Positions 35,400-49,177 of a stretch of 64,000 nucleotides of DNA are shown here, piece after piece (the first letter of the stretch is position 1; each line of letters starts with the position of its first letter). Source of the DNA: Actinostola sp. cb2023. Taxonomy: Eukaryota > Cnidaria > Anthozoa > Actiniaria > Actinostolidae. The position numbers were made by a program, and so were the translations under genes. The notes beneath the pieces were generated by a model, which saw nothing but the letters and a program-made list of their open reading frames with translations, had not been told where the DNA came from and did no database searches. The stretch spans positions 169,501-233,500 of the forward strand of contig JAUJYZ010000133.1 of the NCBI GenBank assembly GCA_033675265.1, written 5' to 3'.

Positions 35400-35565
35400 C
35401 TCCTCACTACGGCAACATAAGCACAAGCAACATACGCAGACTCAGTAATGCATTGCTCATTAACGGTGCTTGTCTTTTGTCGCACCTATTGCATAAATGT
35501 GTCCTGAGTCTGCGTATGTTGCCTGTGTTAACGTTGATGCTTATGTCGCTAGTGAGGAACAGTTT
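35400..35565. repeat. Imperfect inverted repeat
   Basis: ctcctcactacggcaacata, agcaacatacgcagactca and their inverses (tgagtctgcgtatgttgcct, cgctagtgaggaa) pair around a 60-base loop. It lies just upstream of insulin-like gene 2. Confidence 0.65.
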
Positions 35566-35746
35566 CTAATGATCACCTGTACATTTCAAGCAAGCATGGA
35601 CGGTCACTGCGCGTTTGCAATGCGACAATGTTGCTAATTTAGTATCAGGCGTTAAACCCAGTCAAAATCACATTGCGCAAAAAAAACTCACGTTACGCAT
35701 AAGAGAGAAGTGGTCAGCAGTCTGATATTCAGGCAACCTTTCCTAT

Positions 35747-36212
35747 AGCCTGCGAATACAGCCGCTTTTTTACGCTCGCCACAGGGGTCTCCCGAAAGAA
35801 GCGTCTGCGGAGTGAGGCCCACATTCCTGTACTGTGACCTCTGAGGTCATGACAGCTCGTGTTGTAAATCTGATACAACACAGCCGCTCATGTTGTGAAC
35901 ACTACTTCCAAACGGCCTGAGTTTGTTGATTCGGCAATCAAAATTATTGTAGAACATGATTTTATTCATCTGTGCACATGATAAGTCCGATACAATCGCC
36001 CGCGGCTCGACATTGTAATATTTTGTTCAGGTCGTTGAGTTTAATTTATGCAAATAATGCGATTACCAGCAAGCTGACCAATCGGCTTCTTTGACCAGAA
36101 TCGGGTCAAAAATGACGACACAGTACAGGAATGTGGGCCTCACTCCGCAGACGCTTCTTTCGGGAGACCCCTGTGACGAGCGTAAAAAAGCGGCTGTATT
36201 CGCAGGCTACCT
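35747..36212. mobile_element. Foldback element with 95-bp arms
   Basis: The arms 35750-35842 (cctgcgaatacagccgcttt ... gcccacattcctgtactgtg) and 36119-36209 are near-perfect complements. The 275-bp centre is unique, and no transposase is present. Confidence 0.85.
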
Positions 36213-38534
36213 TTCCTACTGTCCTTCTCTGATATTTCTTTTGCTGCGCATGTCAACTACACCGCGTCCCCTCGTCATACTAAGCGGTACTATGTTATAC
36301 ATATAATATTATACATGATTGCGCATGACGTAAGCACTTTCAAGTCACTCAACCAACTATGGTTGTAGAAGAGAACGTTCAAAAGCTTTAGTTCGATCAT
36401 AGAATAACTGTTCACGGTCACGGTAGGAAGCCATAAAAAAAATCAATGCAATAACTAAAACTGTAAGGTTTATATATTCTGGTGAGCCTAACGGCGCTTC
36501 AGTTTAACCAAAGTCAATCTTCAGTTGATACTCAAGTCTTACTACTAACTGACTAAGCATAGGATATTTAAAAGTCTAGATGCAACAAAAATAAATAAAA
36601 GTGCCACTAATATTTATTCCGAAGATGATCCAATTTTCGAAAACGTTTAGTTTTGTTTTCTTTTTGTTCAAAAAATCCCGGCTGAATTTTGAGGTTTTAT
36701 ACATACTGCATGCTCTGAATGATTCCTTTTTGAGTGACAATACTGTACAGTGGTATAATAAACATCGCTAGTTCTGAGCTGATCTAGATAGCGACAATCG
36801 ATTTTTTATTTAGAGTACAATAAGTCTCATAATTGTGGGTATTGTCACCATTATTTATACGATCTTTTGTACTGAGAGAAACAAAGTCTACAAAAGTCTA
36901 CAAGAACTAATTAATGATGAAAAGATGATTGTGAGCCCACTGATCGGACACGAAACTGTCAATACTACGAAACCCGAGTAAACTGCTATGAATCAAAACT
37001 GGACAAAATAAATTAAACAAAATCTCCAAAATCTCTACCAAGGATATAGCTGTCTTACCTCTCATGCAGTAGAAAGCTTTTTTGTACTGGATTATTTAGC
37101 AATATAGCTTACTTGTGTACGATGCCTTCAGAGCCAGTTAACTTAGAGGTGCAGTCAGTGAACTATCGACATACACAAACTGAGTGAATTTCAAGACGGC
37201 CGTTAGGTTAAATATACCTAAATTAATTCAAAATCGTGAGGCTATTGTTTACTCACAGTCATTTTCGGTTAATGGTCGCACCTGTCGCAAAGAGTGATCA
37301 AAAGTGGCTTGAGAGGGTTTGCTACGCGTGGGTAGCGGTTTGATCAACGGGCAAACGTACTACAACGGTGTGCGCGAACGTATAGTGAAGGAAATCTCGC
37401 GCGTAGATCATGCCGTCCATCAGTGGTTGTTTTCTTGCGTTTTTTGTGTGTGAAATAATATCAATTACTAATAGAAATAAAACTATATATGAATACATTG
37501 TAAGGCCAGTGTTCGTTGATGCTGATCGATGTTTATACTAGTAATCCATATTGATAGATCTTGATTTTGATATGGTCAGTGATTTGGGTGAACAAATCTG
37601 ATTGGACACTTTAAAATCTAACGTTCATGCAGATCTATGATGGGTGGCGAAGCAAGTAATGATGTCTAATTAGGCCCCATCCACGCGTATATACGCTTTG
37701 TATAGATAATTATACGGCTTGGGGTGTAATTTGGGATGAATTTGAACGAGCGTGTCGTTCAGTTTTTGTTGTTGAAACGAGTGTAATTAATTGGACTAGT
37801 TTGGCATTTTTGAAACTGACACAATCGTATATTACACGACAAAGCCATAGTTAATTACACCGAAAAATAACTGTAATTTTGCACTGCAGTGTAAATTACA
37901 AATAATTTGCACTGTTCATAGCCAATTAGCTAACGACAAGAGAAAATAATAAAAAAAAACCTTTTCAAAGTCGATGGGCAACAACGACTCGAAGGTACTC
38001 GTATGATCGGGTGATTCGTCATTTGAATGAAAACTTATACGTGTGAACAGGGCCTAAGGGACTCCGGAAGGAATTGAGAAAGCGAAATATAATTACGTTT
38101 CCTTCTTTCCTTCTTTTATTTTTCGGCTTCCGTTTCTTCAGGGTTGATTCCCAGCCATTCAAAAGTATCAGGGACGGTTGTTGCGACCAGTGAGCGAGCC
38201 CCAGCGAGCGAACTGGGAGCAAAACTAATCTTTGGTTGGGCTTCCTGTGTATTCAGATGCCAGCTCGATTCTCGATTTGTGTTTTTCAGTGGGTGGAGAA
38301 AGATTTTTTTCACGTGACTTTTGCCCTGACGTCATATATCGTACGTTCCCGTCGTTCATTTGGGCATTTGTGACTCGCGATCTCGTGTTCAGAGTGGATT
38401 CGAAGCCTTTTTGCTCGTACTTTATATCCGATTCTTCGATGGAATTATGTAAAGATCTTCATTTATTGTTGACGATCGCTTTAGTTAGCAACATATCGAG
38501 GGGAAGGCAATGTTATTATATTAGTCTTTCAGCT
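36213..38534. other. 2.3-kb interval without a supported gene
   Basis: AT-rich sequence. The segment aagacggccgttaggttaaa at 37193 resembles 27948-27967, so a decayed dispersed repeat is shared. No exon assigned. Confidence 0.4.
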
Positions 38535-38630
38535 CTGTTGTGTGGCTAAGTCGTTGCACTGATTGTCACTGTGGCCCGCAACATATAAAGTAGTCGATCG
38601 AATCCTAGTACCGTATAAATGCTAGCTCTT
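38535..38630 (+). repeat. tRNA-derived SINE head or tRNA pseudogene
   Basis: A Pol III A-box-like tggctaagtcg (38543-38553) and a B-box-like gatcgaatc (38596-38604) occur in the right order. The sequence does not fold into a clean cloverleaf, so I prefer a SINE head over a working tRNA. Confidence 0.45.
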
Positions 38631-41600
38631 GGAAACCAAGTCATCCCAGATGCAGAGACATTGTCACTGAATTATCTGCCTAACAGCTCGTTCGTTTTAT
38701 ATCGTGCCGCCAACCGTACCAAACTTTATTCTAAATTCAAGATATACATGTAGGTGTTCATAAGAGACCGTTCCGTAAGTGTAGCAAAATGAATACTGAA
38801 AATCGATAAAGTACGTACATTGATATAAAAGAAAAAAAGTGTATGTTGATTTTTATTGATTGATACTAATGTCTTTCTTCAGTGATAATAATTGCCGTCG
38901 GAGCGAAGCGTAGATGGCTTATAAATTCTATGTCAATAGATTTCTAAAACTGTTCAGTAGTACACGGGCTTGCAATAACTAGCCTCCTATGTAACATGAC
39001 AGCGGCAATCACATCTCTGTAAAAATCAACCAATCAGAATGGACCGTTCCCACGGCTGAAATGGACAAGAAACGATCGCGAAATCAAAACATTTTTACGT
39101 ACATGGAGGATTGTCAATTTGTCTTGGTTTTCGAATTCGGAGGTCGCAATTTTTGACCTATGGTTAGCCTAGTTATTATATATAAGTACGTACTGAATTC
39201 GAAAATTCAAATTGTATTAAATTTGAAAACAAACACAAAGGTATCTAAAAATTGTGAAGTTACAGTCAGGTAACATAATAATAAGAATATAGGTGTTGTC
39301 TCTGACTTGAGTTTATATTGAAAAGTTATTTTTCAAACAGACGTTTCGGTCTCTGACCAGAGGTATCTGTGCATTTCCTTTTAGGAAGAGTTTTTCCAAG
39401 TGTTGGACATCTGTAGACCTGTAGATCTGTCAGTAGGCTCAAACAACATCGTTCTATCGTTTGACGGAATACTACTACTAATAATAACTTAATAACTTAT
39501 ACAGCGCATATTCCATGGCGAAATGATCAAATGCGCTTCAAATCAAAATAAAGAAAAATAAATAATTACTCCTATGTATATATATATGATATATGAACTG
39601 CACATGAACTGTCAAATACTGTAGCAATAAGGCCAATCTGTGCGAGTTTTTTTGTAGAGCGCTCTTCCACACTGAAGTAACGCACAGAACATTGTTTGGA
39701 AGCTATATAACTCTGCCAAAAAAAATGACAACGCACCTGCAGATTGGCTTCTATTCGACTACAGTATTCGAACGGTCTTCTATGCGTTGCTTTCATGGAA
39801 AAACTCTTCAAGAAAAAAATGACGAACAGATACCTCTGTGTTGCTCACAATTTTGGAAAGATCTTCCAAGCAAAACGTTTTGGAAGAGAATATATAATTC
39901 ATGCTGAATGAAAACCTGTCTTCTATAGACCAAATTTAATTAATATAAGACGTTTTTAAGCTGAAGGTGTCAGGCAACATGAAGGTTTCGGTAGACGATG
40001 GTCAACAGTTTCGGTGAATTACGGTTTACCAAAGATTGATGGAGGTTTACAGTTTACAATTCTGTAAAATAGATTCAATGGAGTATATAATTACTGTGTA
40101 ACATCTGTATCATTATATATACCAACACAGGGCCCGACAACTAGTATAAAGCCTTTTATTATAAAACATTTCTGGCCTGATGCATTTTTGAATTTTTTTT
40201 TCACACAAAATTTTTTATATGATGAGTATTATTTTGTAAGAATTATATATAGATTGTTATACAGTTATATCATGGCCTGATGCGTATGCAGTGATGGGGT
40301 ATCTCGGTAAAAGCGTTCTTCACCGATCTCCTACAAGGCTTTTGTTTCAGTTGGCAAATCACTTTAAATACTTCCCAGAAAGCAGAAAAAGAGGCAGAAT
40401 CAGAGATTCAAGAGAGATAGTTGTGATGAAGTCTTGATATCATCGCAAAGCTGCTACGTGCTAGCTCTTCCTAGGAAGTTCCTTGTTTTTGACAAATAAC
40501 TTACAAAGATCATCATACTCGCCAAAACAAGAAAAGAAAGCTACAATGGAAATAATTTGGGATAAAGTCCTGATATCTAATCAGTGAAAAGCATTCAGCC
40601 ACGCGCACTTAGCTTCACGCAGAGCTATTGTTCAGTGGAAATTAACTTTGAACAAAATTACTCCCAAAAAGTTACAGAAAAAAAAGTTTACGTCGGATCT
40701 CACATGGAGCCTTTGTTCAGTTGAAAAACAAGTTTTTAAATGATTTTGCCAAAAAGATAGAAGTTTGTGATGCGAATAGAACGGATAATATCAATAGAAA
40801 GAATCGATGAAAATGTCTGAGCGGGGGAATCTTGCGCGCGCGTGTAATTGTTTTCTTCTTTATCGTTAAGAAAGCCAATTGAGATTTATACCACCCGCTC
40901 AAGCTTCCTATTTTGTCATAATTGTTTACGTTGTAGACTCTATTTATGTACAAAGTCTACGTTACTGCCCTCGTACTAAATGATATTTATAGACAACGAA
41001 ACTGAATCATTGGAATAAGCTATAGTTTTCTTAATTTCACTGCAGTAAATCTCAGGTAGGCGTAAAAAAATAATAACAAGCCACAATGGCATGCAGCCCC
41101 CCCCTGTGTCTAATCCAACCCGAATCAAACAGTATCATTTTCTCTGGAAGTCAGTCAGTAAACAAGCTTCAAATTGCATCCCCAATGTCTATTGTGCCTG
41201 CAGCTCTTGTGTCTACGTACATAACACTTTTACATCAATAATTTATACAATTATAGAAACGTGAGATGAGTTTGTTTTACTTCCTATCGTATAGTGACTC
41301 AGGAACACATTCGCTGTGGCTTGCTGTGTGGCGATTAAAACAACGCCTTAATGCATGCAAAGGGATTGTATATCACCGTCATGTAACGTAATTCTTAGCT
41401 AAGATGATGATTCAAAGAAAAACATTCTAACTTAAACACCAGATATTCCCGCATTTCACTCGCTGAATTTTAGTTCCACGGTTCAAATCAACCGTGAATA
41501 TAATTATACATCAATGCCACCTAATCAACCAAAAATGCGCTTATTTCTATTTAGTTTTTGGGGGGGGACTGAATTTCAAGTAAATATTTTCAAAACATCT

Positions 41601-43397
41601 TCTACATTGGTGCTATAACTGACCGAGTTTATTGAACGGAGATGTTAAGAGATTGAAGGAGCATTAATGGCTTAGAGGGCTCTTATTAATTAAGGATTGC
41701 GTTGTTGGACCGGGATTAAAAATCGAAGCGACCAACTCGATCATTATAAGAACATTTTTCTAAATCCGATGTAACCACTTAATGAAATAAAGCTAAAAAC
41801 GAATAAGAAGAATGTGTTTTGAGGGTCTAAATAAGCCATAATTTCAAGTTTTTGATTAGTACAAACTGATTGTTAAACAGCAAAATTTTGCAATTGGTAT
41901 AGGACAGCTATCGCGAAGTATGACAGTAAGTTATAGATGCATGAAAGACAATTCCCTTGATCGAAATCTCTCATGCTCTCATTGAGAGCCGAATTAAACT
42001 GACTCAAAATTCTGTCCAACCTGAGAACTACGGCTTCGCGTACTTACGTTTAAACCTGTACTTTCCTGTGAGTATACGTCTGAGGATGGCTTCAGTGACT
42101 GTTGGAAGCGTGGATCGATGTCTTAGTGACCTAAACAGTTATATGACGTTCAACTGGACGCAAGGCGTAGGCCGCGCGCATGCATGGGTCTAGCTAACTA
42201 AACAGCCATGACGTCATGCCTTTTACAAGAAGCCGTCATTAACGTTGATTTGTTGACGGCAAAAGAAAGCGTTGGCAGACGCCATGTCCGTAAACTTTTG
42301 TATCATACAATTTCTGCCTCTTCAATTGCCCTTAGGGTTGGTAGTGTCATCAGCTGTATCCGTGATAAGATTCGACAATCAAATTTTCTCTGGCTATGTT
42401 TTCGCGATCCCATGATAGTCGTTATAGATTAAGGGGATTTAGGGGTCTTTGCCATATCTTGGATCCACGCATTCCGTTCGTTTGGTCATTATAGGATGGG
42501 CAATAATCTTATCGGATTGAGCGGTGTGAGAGTAGTCAGCTGAGGGATGGAGAAGTGGAGAGAAATAAGAAAGAAGGAACGACGGAGAAAAGAAAACAGT
42601 AGAAGAAAAAACGCCACAAAAGAAGAAGAGAAAAGAGCCAAGAGAAAGAGAGAAAAACAAAAAAATAGAAAGTTATTTTATTAAAGCTTAAATATAAAAT
42701 AAAGGAACATAAAAGCTGAATTAGAAAAAAAGAATTAAATACATGTAGAATTTCAGAAACTGATTTACAAATATCTCGTATAACATGCGAGAGCTTCATT
42801 TTCAGGCTCGCCCACTACCCACACTATACCTTTTGACGTTGCGCGTTCGTGATCCGTTTTATACTTTCGTGCCGTTTTTAGTTTAATCTTCTTAGCGTTC
42901 GTTCCTAAGTTATTAGCTTTGATTCGAAATATAAACAAAGTTAACGACACTGAAGGTCAAAAGCGCGCACCATCAACTGTAAATGAAACCAGACAAGCGA
43001 ACATAACTACTGGAAAGAATCTTCAAATTGATTAAAAAGATCGTGTAACCTTAATTTTCCTTGTTATAAAAAATGAACATATAAACATCCGAAGGAGTAT
43101 ACTAAATAAACAACAAATAATAATAATAATAAAAATGTAACTAATTTATTTTTGCATTGTCGGCAACTGGTCGCACAACAACGACAACAACGCGTTGAGC
43201 GACAAAGAGAACATGTTATTGATGACGGATAATGAAAACTTGGCCAGACAATGTTCCATAATCTCCTTTCATTTCAAACCTTTTCCGAAGTATTTACTAG
43301 AACTTTCGCTAAGGAACAATAACAATGGTAATAATAATATTACCTTAAAATTTACAATTCACGTAAATTAACCAATTCTGGTTAATTTAGAATTCGG
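38631..43397. other. 4.8-kb interval without a supported gene
   Basis: It contains an inverted-repeat element at 39341-39845 and a polypurine tract at 42545-42665. Two open frames at 41957-42193 and 42208-42432 (plus strand) match no family I know. Nothing else is supported. Confidence 0.4.
39341..39845. repeat. Decayed foldback element with acgtttcggtctctgaccag end
   Basis: cagaggtatctgt and aggaagagtttttccaag on the left are inverted on the right (ggaaaaactcttcaag, acagatacctctg). The left border acagacgtttcggtctctga resembles the GAAACGTC words of Penelope-type repeats. Confidence 0.45.
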
Positions 43398-43845
43398 TGA
43401 ATGAATGAATGAATGAATGAATGAATGAATGAATGAATGAATGAATGAATGAATGAATGAATGAATGAATGAATGAATGAATGAATGAATGAATGAATGA
43501 ATGAATGAATGAATGAATGAATGAATGGATGAATGAATGAATGGATGAATGAATGAATGAATGAATGAATGAATGAATGAATGAATGAATGAATGAATGA
43601 ATGAATGAATGAATGAATGAATGAATGAATGAATGAATGAATGAATGAATGAATGAATGAATAAATGAATGAATGAATGAATGAATGAATGAATGAATGA
43701 ATGAATGAATGAATGAATGAATGAATGAATGGATGAATGAATGAATGAATGAATGAATGAATGAAATGAATGAATGAATGAATGAATGAATGAATGAATG
43801 AATGAATGAATGAATGAATGAATGGATGGATGGATGAATGGATGA
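43398..43845. repeat. GAAT tetranucleotide array, about 450 bp
   Basis: About 110 GAAT units with scattered GGAT and one GAAAT variant. The long Ser-Phe-Ile-His frames on the minus strand are artefacts of the repeat. Confidence 0.98.
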
Positions 43846-44295
43846 ATCCAAATCCAACTGAAAATGAATTAACTAACAATGGTAACTATATTATATATTG
43901 TGAAAATAAAAGGAATTTGAAATAAAAAGCATAATTTAATTAAATATCGTCAAAGTCCCGTTAATTAAAATCTCTTTTTGGACTTCCTCTTAATGCCGTA
44001 TATCCAGGATGTATAATTGAATTAACTATCCTAAGTTGTTTCAATCGAGTCCAATTAAATAAAAATGAATTATCTCTAGAATATATTAATTAACAATAAT
44101 TTTTCGAAAATATGTTTCTAAATATATATGGCATTCCGTTCAATCCTTTAATAATTTTGGGTTGAAATGTTAGGATTCACTTCAAAAAACTGAATATTTT
44201 AATCATAGTTGATGTACTTGCACTACAGAACTGTTCGTAATTAACTCATCTGAAAGTGAAGCCACCTCGGGGAAAAATATTGTGGTCGTTACGTA
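43846..44295. other. AT-rich spacer, no gene
   Basis: Low-complexity AT-rich sequence with many aattaa words. No exon or repeat unit seen. Confidence 0.5.
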
Positions 44296-44805
44296 GAGGT
44301 GGTCGTTGTGGGGAGGTTTCAATATAAATAAATATATATATATGGGCTTGCTGTTGGCCGGGTCAAAAACACTGTTCGTCACAGAGAGGTGGCCGTTGTG
44401 GAGAGGTGGCCGGTTAGTAGGGGTTCAACTGTAGCTCATAAATGACATTTAGAACAATTTAGAACCGCTTCGGTTTAATACAGGACACAATATACTTTTA
44501 TACCGAATGCTTTTTCATAGAACACAATTAGTATCGATGGTAGACATATAGAGGTGGTCGTTGTGGGGAGGTTTCAATATAAATAAATATATATATATGG
44601 GCTTGCTGTTGGCCGGGTCAAAAACACTGTTCGTCACAGAGAGGTGGCCGTTGTGGAGAGGTGGCCGGTTAGTAGGGGTTCAACTGTAGCTCATAAATGA
44701 CATTTAGAACAATTTAGAACCGCTTCGGTTTAATACAGGACACAATATACTTTTATACCGAATGCTTTTTCATAGAACACAATTAGTATCGATGGTAGAC
44801 ATATA
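44296..44805. repeat. Tandem duplication of 255 bp, identical copies
   Basis: 44296-44550 and 44551-44805 read the same throughout. Each copy holds half of a mariner-like MITE (gaggtggccgttgtggagag, ending ggggttcaactgta). Confidence 0.92.
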
Positions 44806-45056
44806 TAATACCGCTAGCGCCATAACCATCCCGCACAAACTAGGGGATTTACTGATGTGTTTTGGTAAGAGAGAGATTTTAAAATTGCACAGAAAAAGGA
44901 AGACGCCGCTAGAAGTATACAACAAGCAAAGTACTTCAGTAACTTCCTCTGCTCGTAGCAAGCCCCGGATGTAGACTTGAATACGCCGCATAATTAGACC
45001 GCTTGTAGGAACCATGCACGCTCTAGAGTGTTCTTTGTACTGCATGGATATCTTTA

Positions 45057-45200
45057 TTGCTGGTTTGCAATCAATCCCTGGAGATTTCAAGCCGAAGATG
45101 CAGCGGCCATGTTGGTGGTACAAACAAGAGAAGCTAATGAGGAATGCTTTGTTATCGGGAACCAACATGGCCGCCATGACGTCACGTGCAAACCAGCAAT
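45057..45200. mobile_element. MITE with TIR attgctggtttgca
   Basis: The ends attgctggtttgcaatcaat and gtgcaaaccagcaat are inverted. Inner gcggccatgttggt and accaacatggccgc also pair. Frames across it are not genes. Confidence 0.75.
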
Positions 45201-45620
45201 TAGCCATTACCTAAACGAGCAGGGGACTGGGAACGAGTTTATTAGAATTAATATAATTACGAAATTAAGTTCATGACATGAAACAGCATGTTGAAATTAG
45301 TAACTGTCCAAAGTTTGATGTGAATTGAGCAAATTCTATCGGAATTATAAACTTTTGAAATTGTGTTGTCCAGCCAACATTTTACAGTGAATGTATGGTT
45401 TGGCTGGACAACGTCAAAAATTTACAGAGTTTGTATGGGGAAATAGACATCTTTGATGCCCTCTAGCATCGTCAATAATAAGCCGAAGTTCACCAAACTT
45501 TCCAGACTAGCTAAGTTTGATCTCCTCTCTCAGAAAATGATGCCCTTTTTTGCTAGTTTCTTATTGAATTAGTTTTACGGACTTGGTCCCAGTCCCCTGC
45601 TCGTTAGGCAATGGCTAATT
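45201..45620. mobile_element. MITE with TIR tagccattacctaaacgagc
   Basis: The left end tagccattacctaaacgagc + aggggactggga is inverted at the right end (tcccagtcccctgctcgtta). It abuts the preceding MITE without a gap. Confidence 0.8.
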
Positions 45621-45721
45621 AATACTGTGTATAATGCCATGCATATAGAACTAAGTTTGCTTGTATGGTTTTCCTGAATATTGTGTTCAGTTCAAATGCT
45701 AGTTCATTTTGTCCTCTCCGT

Positions 45722-45803
45722 AGCTTGATTTTCAGACGGTCAGCGGTCCTCCGCTACACTACACTCAGCGGAGGACCGCTGACCATCTGAAAATCAGGCC
45801 ACC
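45722..45803. mobile_element. Hairpin MITE, gtcagcggtcct (copy 2)
   Basis: Same family as 30371-30441, with a slightly longer loop (tacactacactca). The arms pair almost perfectly. Confidence 0.8.
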
Positions 45804-46311
45804 CTAGCTCTCCGCCGATTTTGTGTTCCGTTTGTTTGTTCACTTCAGATCATATATTCATTTTTATGCGTTTTTCTCTCGTATTTTTTCTCACTTTAGT
45901 CGAAGATTTTTCTCTTCCATTTTTTGTTATTTCTTTTCACTACTTTGTCAAATTTGATTCTTCCTTCATTTCCTCTCTATTCTCGCTTGTTCTTTTTCGT
46001 TTTCTTTGTCGTAATTCAACCTATTTTGTTTTTCCGTCCTCTTGGTCTAATGCCTCAAACTTTACTTTTAGTACATGTTAACCAAAAAAGATTGCATCTG
46101 ATCTGAAGTAGAGAAACAGTGAAAATAAAGCATTTATTATCTACATTATTAACGTTAGCCGGATCGATTAAACTGGCACTGAATCAAATTGATGAAAAAG
46201 AGAATATATTTGCAGGTGTTTTCAATCAAAACATTAGTTTTTGCGCAAAAGCCCGCATCAGTTCGATCCGTCCAATAAGAACGATGATTAGCACAGTATA
46301 GAGCGCTAATA

Positions 46312-46438
46312 CAGGGCCGTAAACAGCACAGGGGCGAAAAAGATACCAAAAAGTACTGAGAACTGTACTATTTTTATTTATTTTTTGCTGTTATATACGT
46401 ACTGCCACCCCTTAGATTTTGGGTTATGTACGGCCCTG
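46312..46438. mobile_element. MITE with TIR cagggccgta (copy 3)
   Basis: The ends cagggccgta and tacggccctg are exact inverses, flanked by taata on both sides. This is the shortest copy: the G homopolymer is lost. Confidence 0.8.
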
Positions 46439-46551
46439 TAATATACACCTAGTATTCTGAACGTTTCTCTGATATTTCTTTTGCTGAGACCCCAAAGGAC
46501 TTTGTAAATGTCATATAGAACCTCGTCTTATGTACTATGACATTCTGAACG

Positions 46552-46815
46552 TTGTCGCATTCAAAGCAACAAGCGTCAAGCCAAGACCGAAGTGAATGCT
46601 GGTTTTGTGTTGGCAAATGATTCAAATCAGACCTATTTTCTATGGAACGAAGTGTGATATGCAAACAAGCATGTGAAAATGTTCACATTTTGTAATTAGT
46701 CCTTATAGAAACAATTGTGATTTAAGTTATTGTCAGCATAAAACCAGCATTCACTTTGGTCTTGACTTGACGCTCGTTGCTTTGAACGCGACAATGTTTT
46801 TTGAAATAGGTCGGT
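46552..46815. mobile_element. MITE with gcattcaaagcaacaagcgt arms
   Basis: The left arm gtcgcattcaaagcaacaag + cgtcaagccaagaccgaagt is inverted at 46745-46800. A half copy lies at 51568-51625. Confidence 0.75.
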
Positions 46816-48256
46816 ATAATGATACTGATGAAGTTAGAACACGGGTGCCCGCGGAGACTGCGTGACTGTACTGATATTTATGTTTCAGTCATATCGTCAT
46901 TTGGGCGTTAAATTTTAAACGAAATATCTATGAATTTCATAGACGAACTTATGTATTCAGGGGAAGAGAAATTACTAAGGCTTTTTTAGATGTCCTCCTT
47001 ACTCACGCAATGGACGTGTTTGTAATCATTCAAATGGTCTATAAATTTGGCGCAATTTCGGTACGTGGCTTACTCATGAAGGATGGTTTGCTTTCACTTT
47101 GAATGAGTAACAGACGATGCCATCGCCATGAATATTTAAAAGCATAACCACTTCGTGTACAGTGGACAACAAGAATTCAACGCGAAGTCATGATATTAAT
47201 AGTGACTTCTCATGAGAAAGTAAAATTGAAATAACGTGGCTAACGTTGCTGGACTATGAAGCGTTTTCATGGCGCACCCAGGCCCGACACACACATGTAT
47301 TTTCAACGTGAATTTAATTATAGAAAATTAGTTCTTCGCATTCAAAGGCGCTGGCAAAGTGATAGAAATTGTTTCATTTCCTTAGCTTTTATTTGTAGTT
47401 CCGTTTAGAATTGTGCTTTTGTTCTCATTGACGCTTCTGTAAGTGTGTTCCTGATCCATTCAAAATAAAACCATGGAATTGTTCAGTCTCATGCTTTTTC
47501 TCCTAATCTATCATGAATCGAAAATCAATATCAAATATTAAATACAAATATTTTAGATTCAATGACTGTTTTATGTGTGAGCTTTTTATCGTTTTTTTTT
47601 CCTTTCGCTCACAGTTTTCTTTCTTGACACGTTTATCATACATGTACATTGTACTCACTTGATCGTGGTTGGCTTTATCGTCGTCCTTACTCTCACAATT
47701 CCCCTCGCTATAGAGCCCGCGTCGATCGTTTAAATTAAGCCCATATCACAGATACAGTTCATTATAATGATGCATATACGTCATTGTGTGTAATAATACT
47801 GGGAGACTTAGAGTGACTCTACAGACATATTTAATTGTTCATTTAATAAAAGGATGGACGGTCTCCAAAATAGACTGTTAAGTTTAATATCAACTAATAG
47901 AGCTAACGTAGGAGTGATTACAAAATGCTTAGTTTTTATATAAAGAAATAATTTTCACTTATTATACAGACGTCACAGATATGATATATATGTCGTTTCG
48001 CGTGGGAAATAATAACTACAGAGCATTAATTATCTGTATTTTTGCCGGATTTATTTTGAGGAATATTTTGGAGTTTTATATCATTTTTTTTGGATTAAAA
48101 TCCTTTCAAGTTATGAATGGAAGGAATGATGGGAAAGGAAGGAAGGAAGAAAGGACCAATAGAAGAAAGCTAAATGTTTTACTTAGTGAGAGACTGATAT
48201 ATTTATTGACGCTGAAATAAAGCTATACACGCTTCGATTAAAACACGCGCTTGTGT
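46816..48256. other. 1.4-kb interval without a supported gene
   Basis: Unique-looking AT-rich sequence. No exon or clear repeat recognised. Confidence 0.4.
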
Positions 48257-48478
48257 GATGACGTCACGGATGCCGTTAGTTTAAAATCACTGCAACCCAT
48301 AACTACTTTATAGATTATATCAGGGGATATACTACTACTAGACCCTAGTGGTGATCGTGATGACGTCACGGATGCCCCATGGGTAGCGTTAGTTTAAAAT
48401 CACTGCAACCCATAACTACTTTATAGATTATATCAGGGGATATACTACTACTGACTAGACCCTAGTGGTCATCTAACA
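48257..48478. repeat. Tandem duplication of about 105-110 bp
   Basis: gatgacgtcacggatgcc ... gttagtttaaaatcactgca ... accctagtggt occurs twice in succession. The second copy has small insertions (ccatgggtagc, tgac). Confidence 0.9.
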
Positions 48479-48885
48479 CACGGAACTACCGGCTAATCTG
48501 ACTAGCAAGGCGCAGGATTAAAATCTAATCAATCAATCAATCAAACGTTATTTTAACATGGTAGTCCATTCAGCCGAAGCAGGTATCCAGAGGGGCCCTG
48601 TATAATATATCTATAACGATCGTTCTGTGAATTCTATAGCTTCCTGTGATTCTCTTGAAGAACTGACTATTGACAACTTAAAGGGATTCACGGGCTCCCT
48701 GTGCTATAGGTACAATATGAATCGATCGTTAGAGGACTGGGTTTGACTAAGTCGTAAAATTTATGTAAATAGGAATAAGGGCCAATCGAGTACAATCAAC
48801 ATAAAATACGAGTAAATAAAAAGCGTACGAATATTATAATTCGTGAGTCAATTTGATTGCACGCAGTTTAAACCCGCGATCAAGA

Positions 48886-49166
48886 TACACCTATTTCAAA
48901 AAACGTTGGCATGTGAAATCTGAATCTGAAATCTGAATCTGTGATCTAAAAACACTCGTAGCCACACTATTCGCCAACGCAAGTCTTATCGCCCAAAAGC
49001 ATATTCGTCGTGGCATATTCCAGTAATTACAATGTACAAGATAGATCACAACTTATACCCAAAATAATAATAAAGTTCTTAATTGTGCATTACAATCCCT
49101 CTCGATCTCAGATTTCAGATTCAGATTCAGATTTCAGATGCCAACGTTTTTTGAAATAGGTATATA
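48886..49166. mobile_element. MITE with TIR tacacctatttcaaaaaacg
   Basis: The ends tacacctatttcaaaaaacg + ttggca and tgccaacgttttttgaaata + ggtata are inverted. Subterminal gaatctgaaatctgaatct is also mirrored. The same terminal word occurs at 26889, 46800 and 50990. Confidence 0.8.
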
Positions 49167-49177
49167 CAGTCAATGTC

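Noticed and set aside
35395..35430. CC-x3-C pattern on the minus strand
   Set aside because: It is part of an inverted repeat, there is no cysteine eight residues later, and it is upstream of the real exon.
38535..38630. Functional tRNA gene
   Set aside because: A- and B-box-like words are present, but no clean cloverleaf or anticodon loop could be drawn.
43382..43879. 165-residue Ser-Phe-Ile-His frame
   Set aside because: It is a translation of the GAAT array; two frames are open at once and nothing flanks it like a gene.
44770..45207. 145-residue minus-strand frame
   Set aside because: It spans a tandem duplication and a MITE; the open frame follows inverted-repeat sequence.
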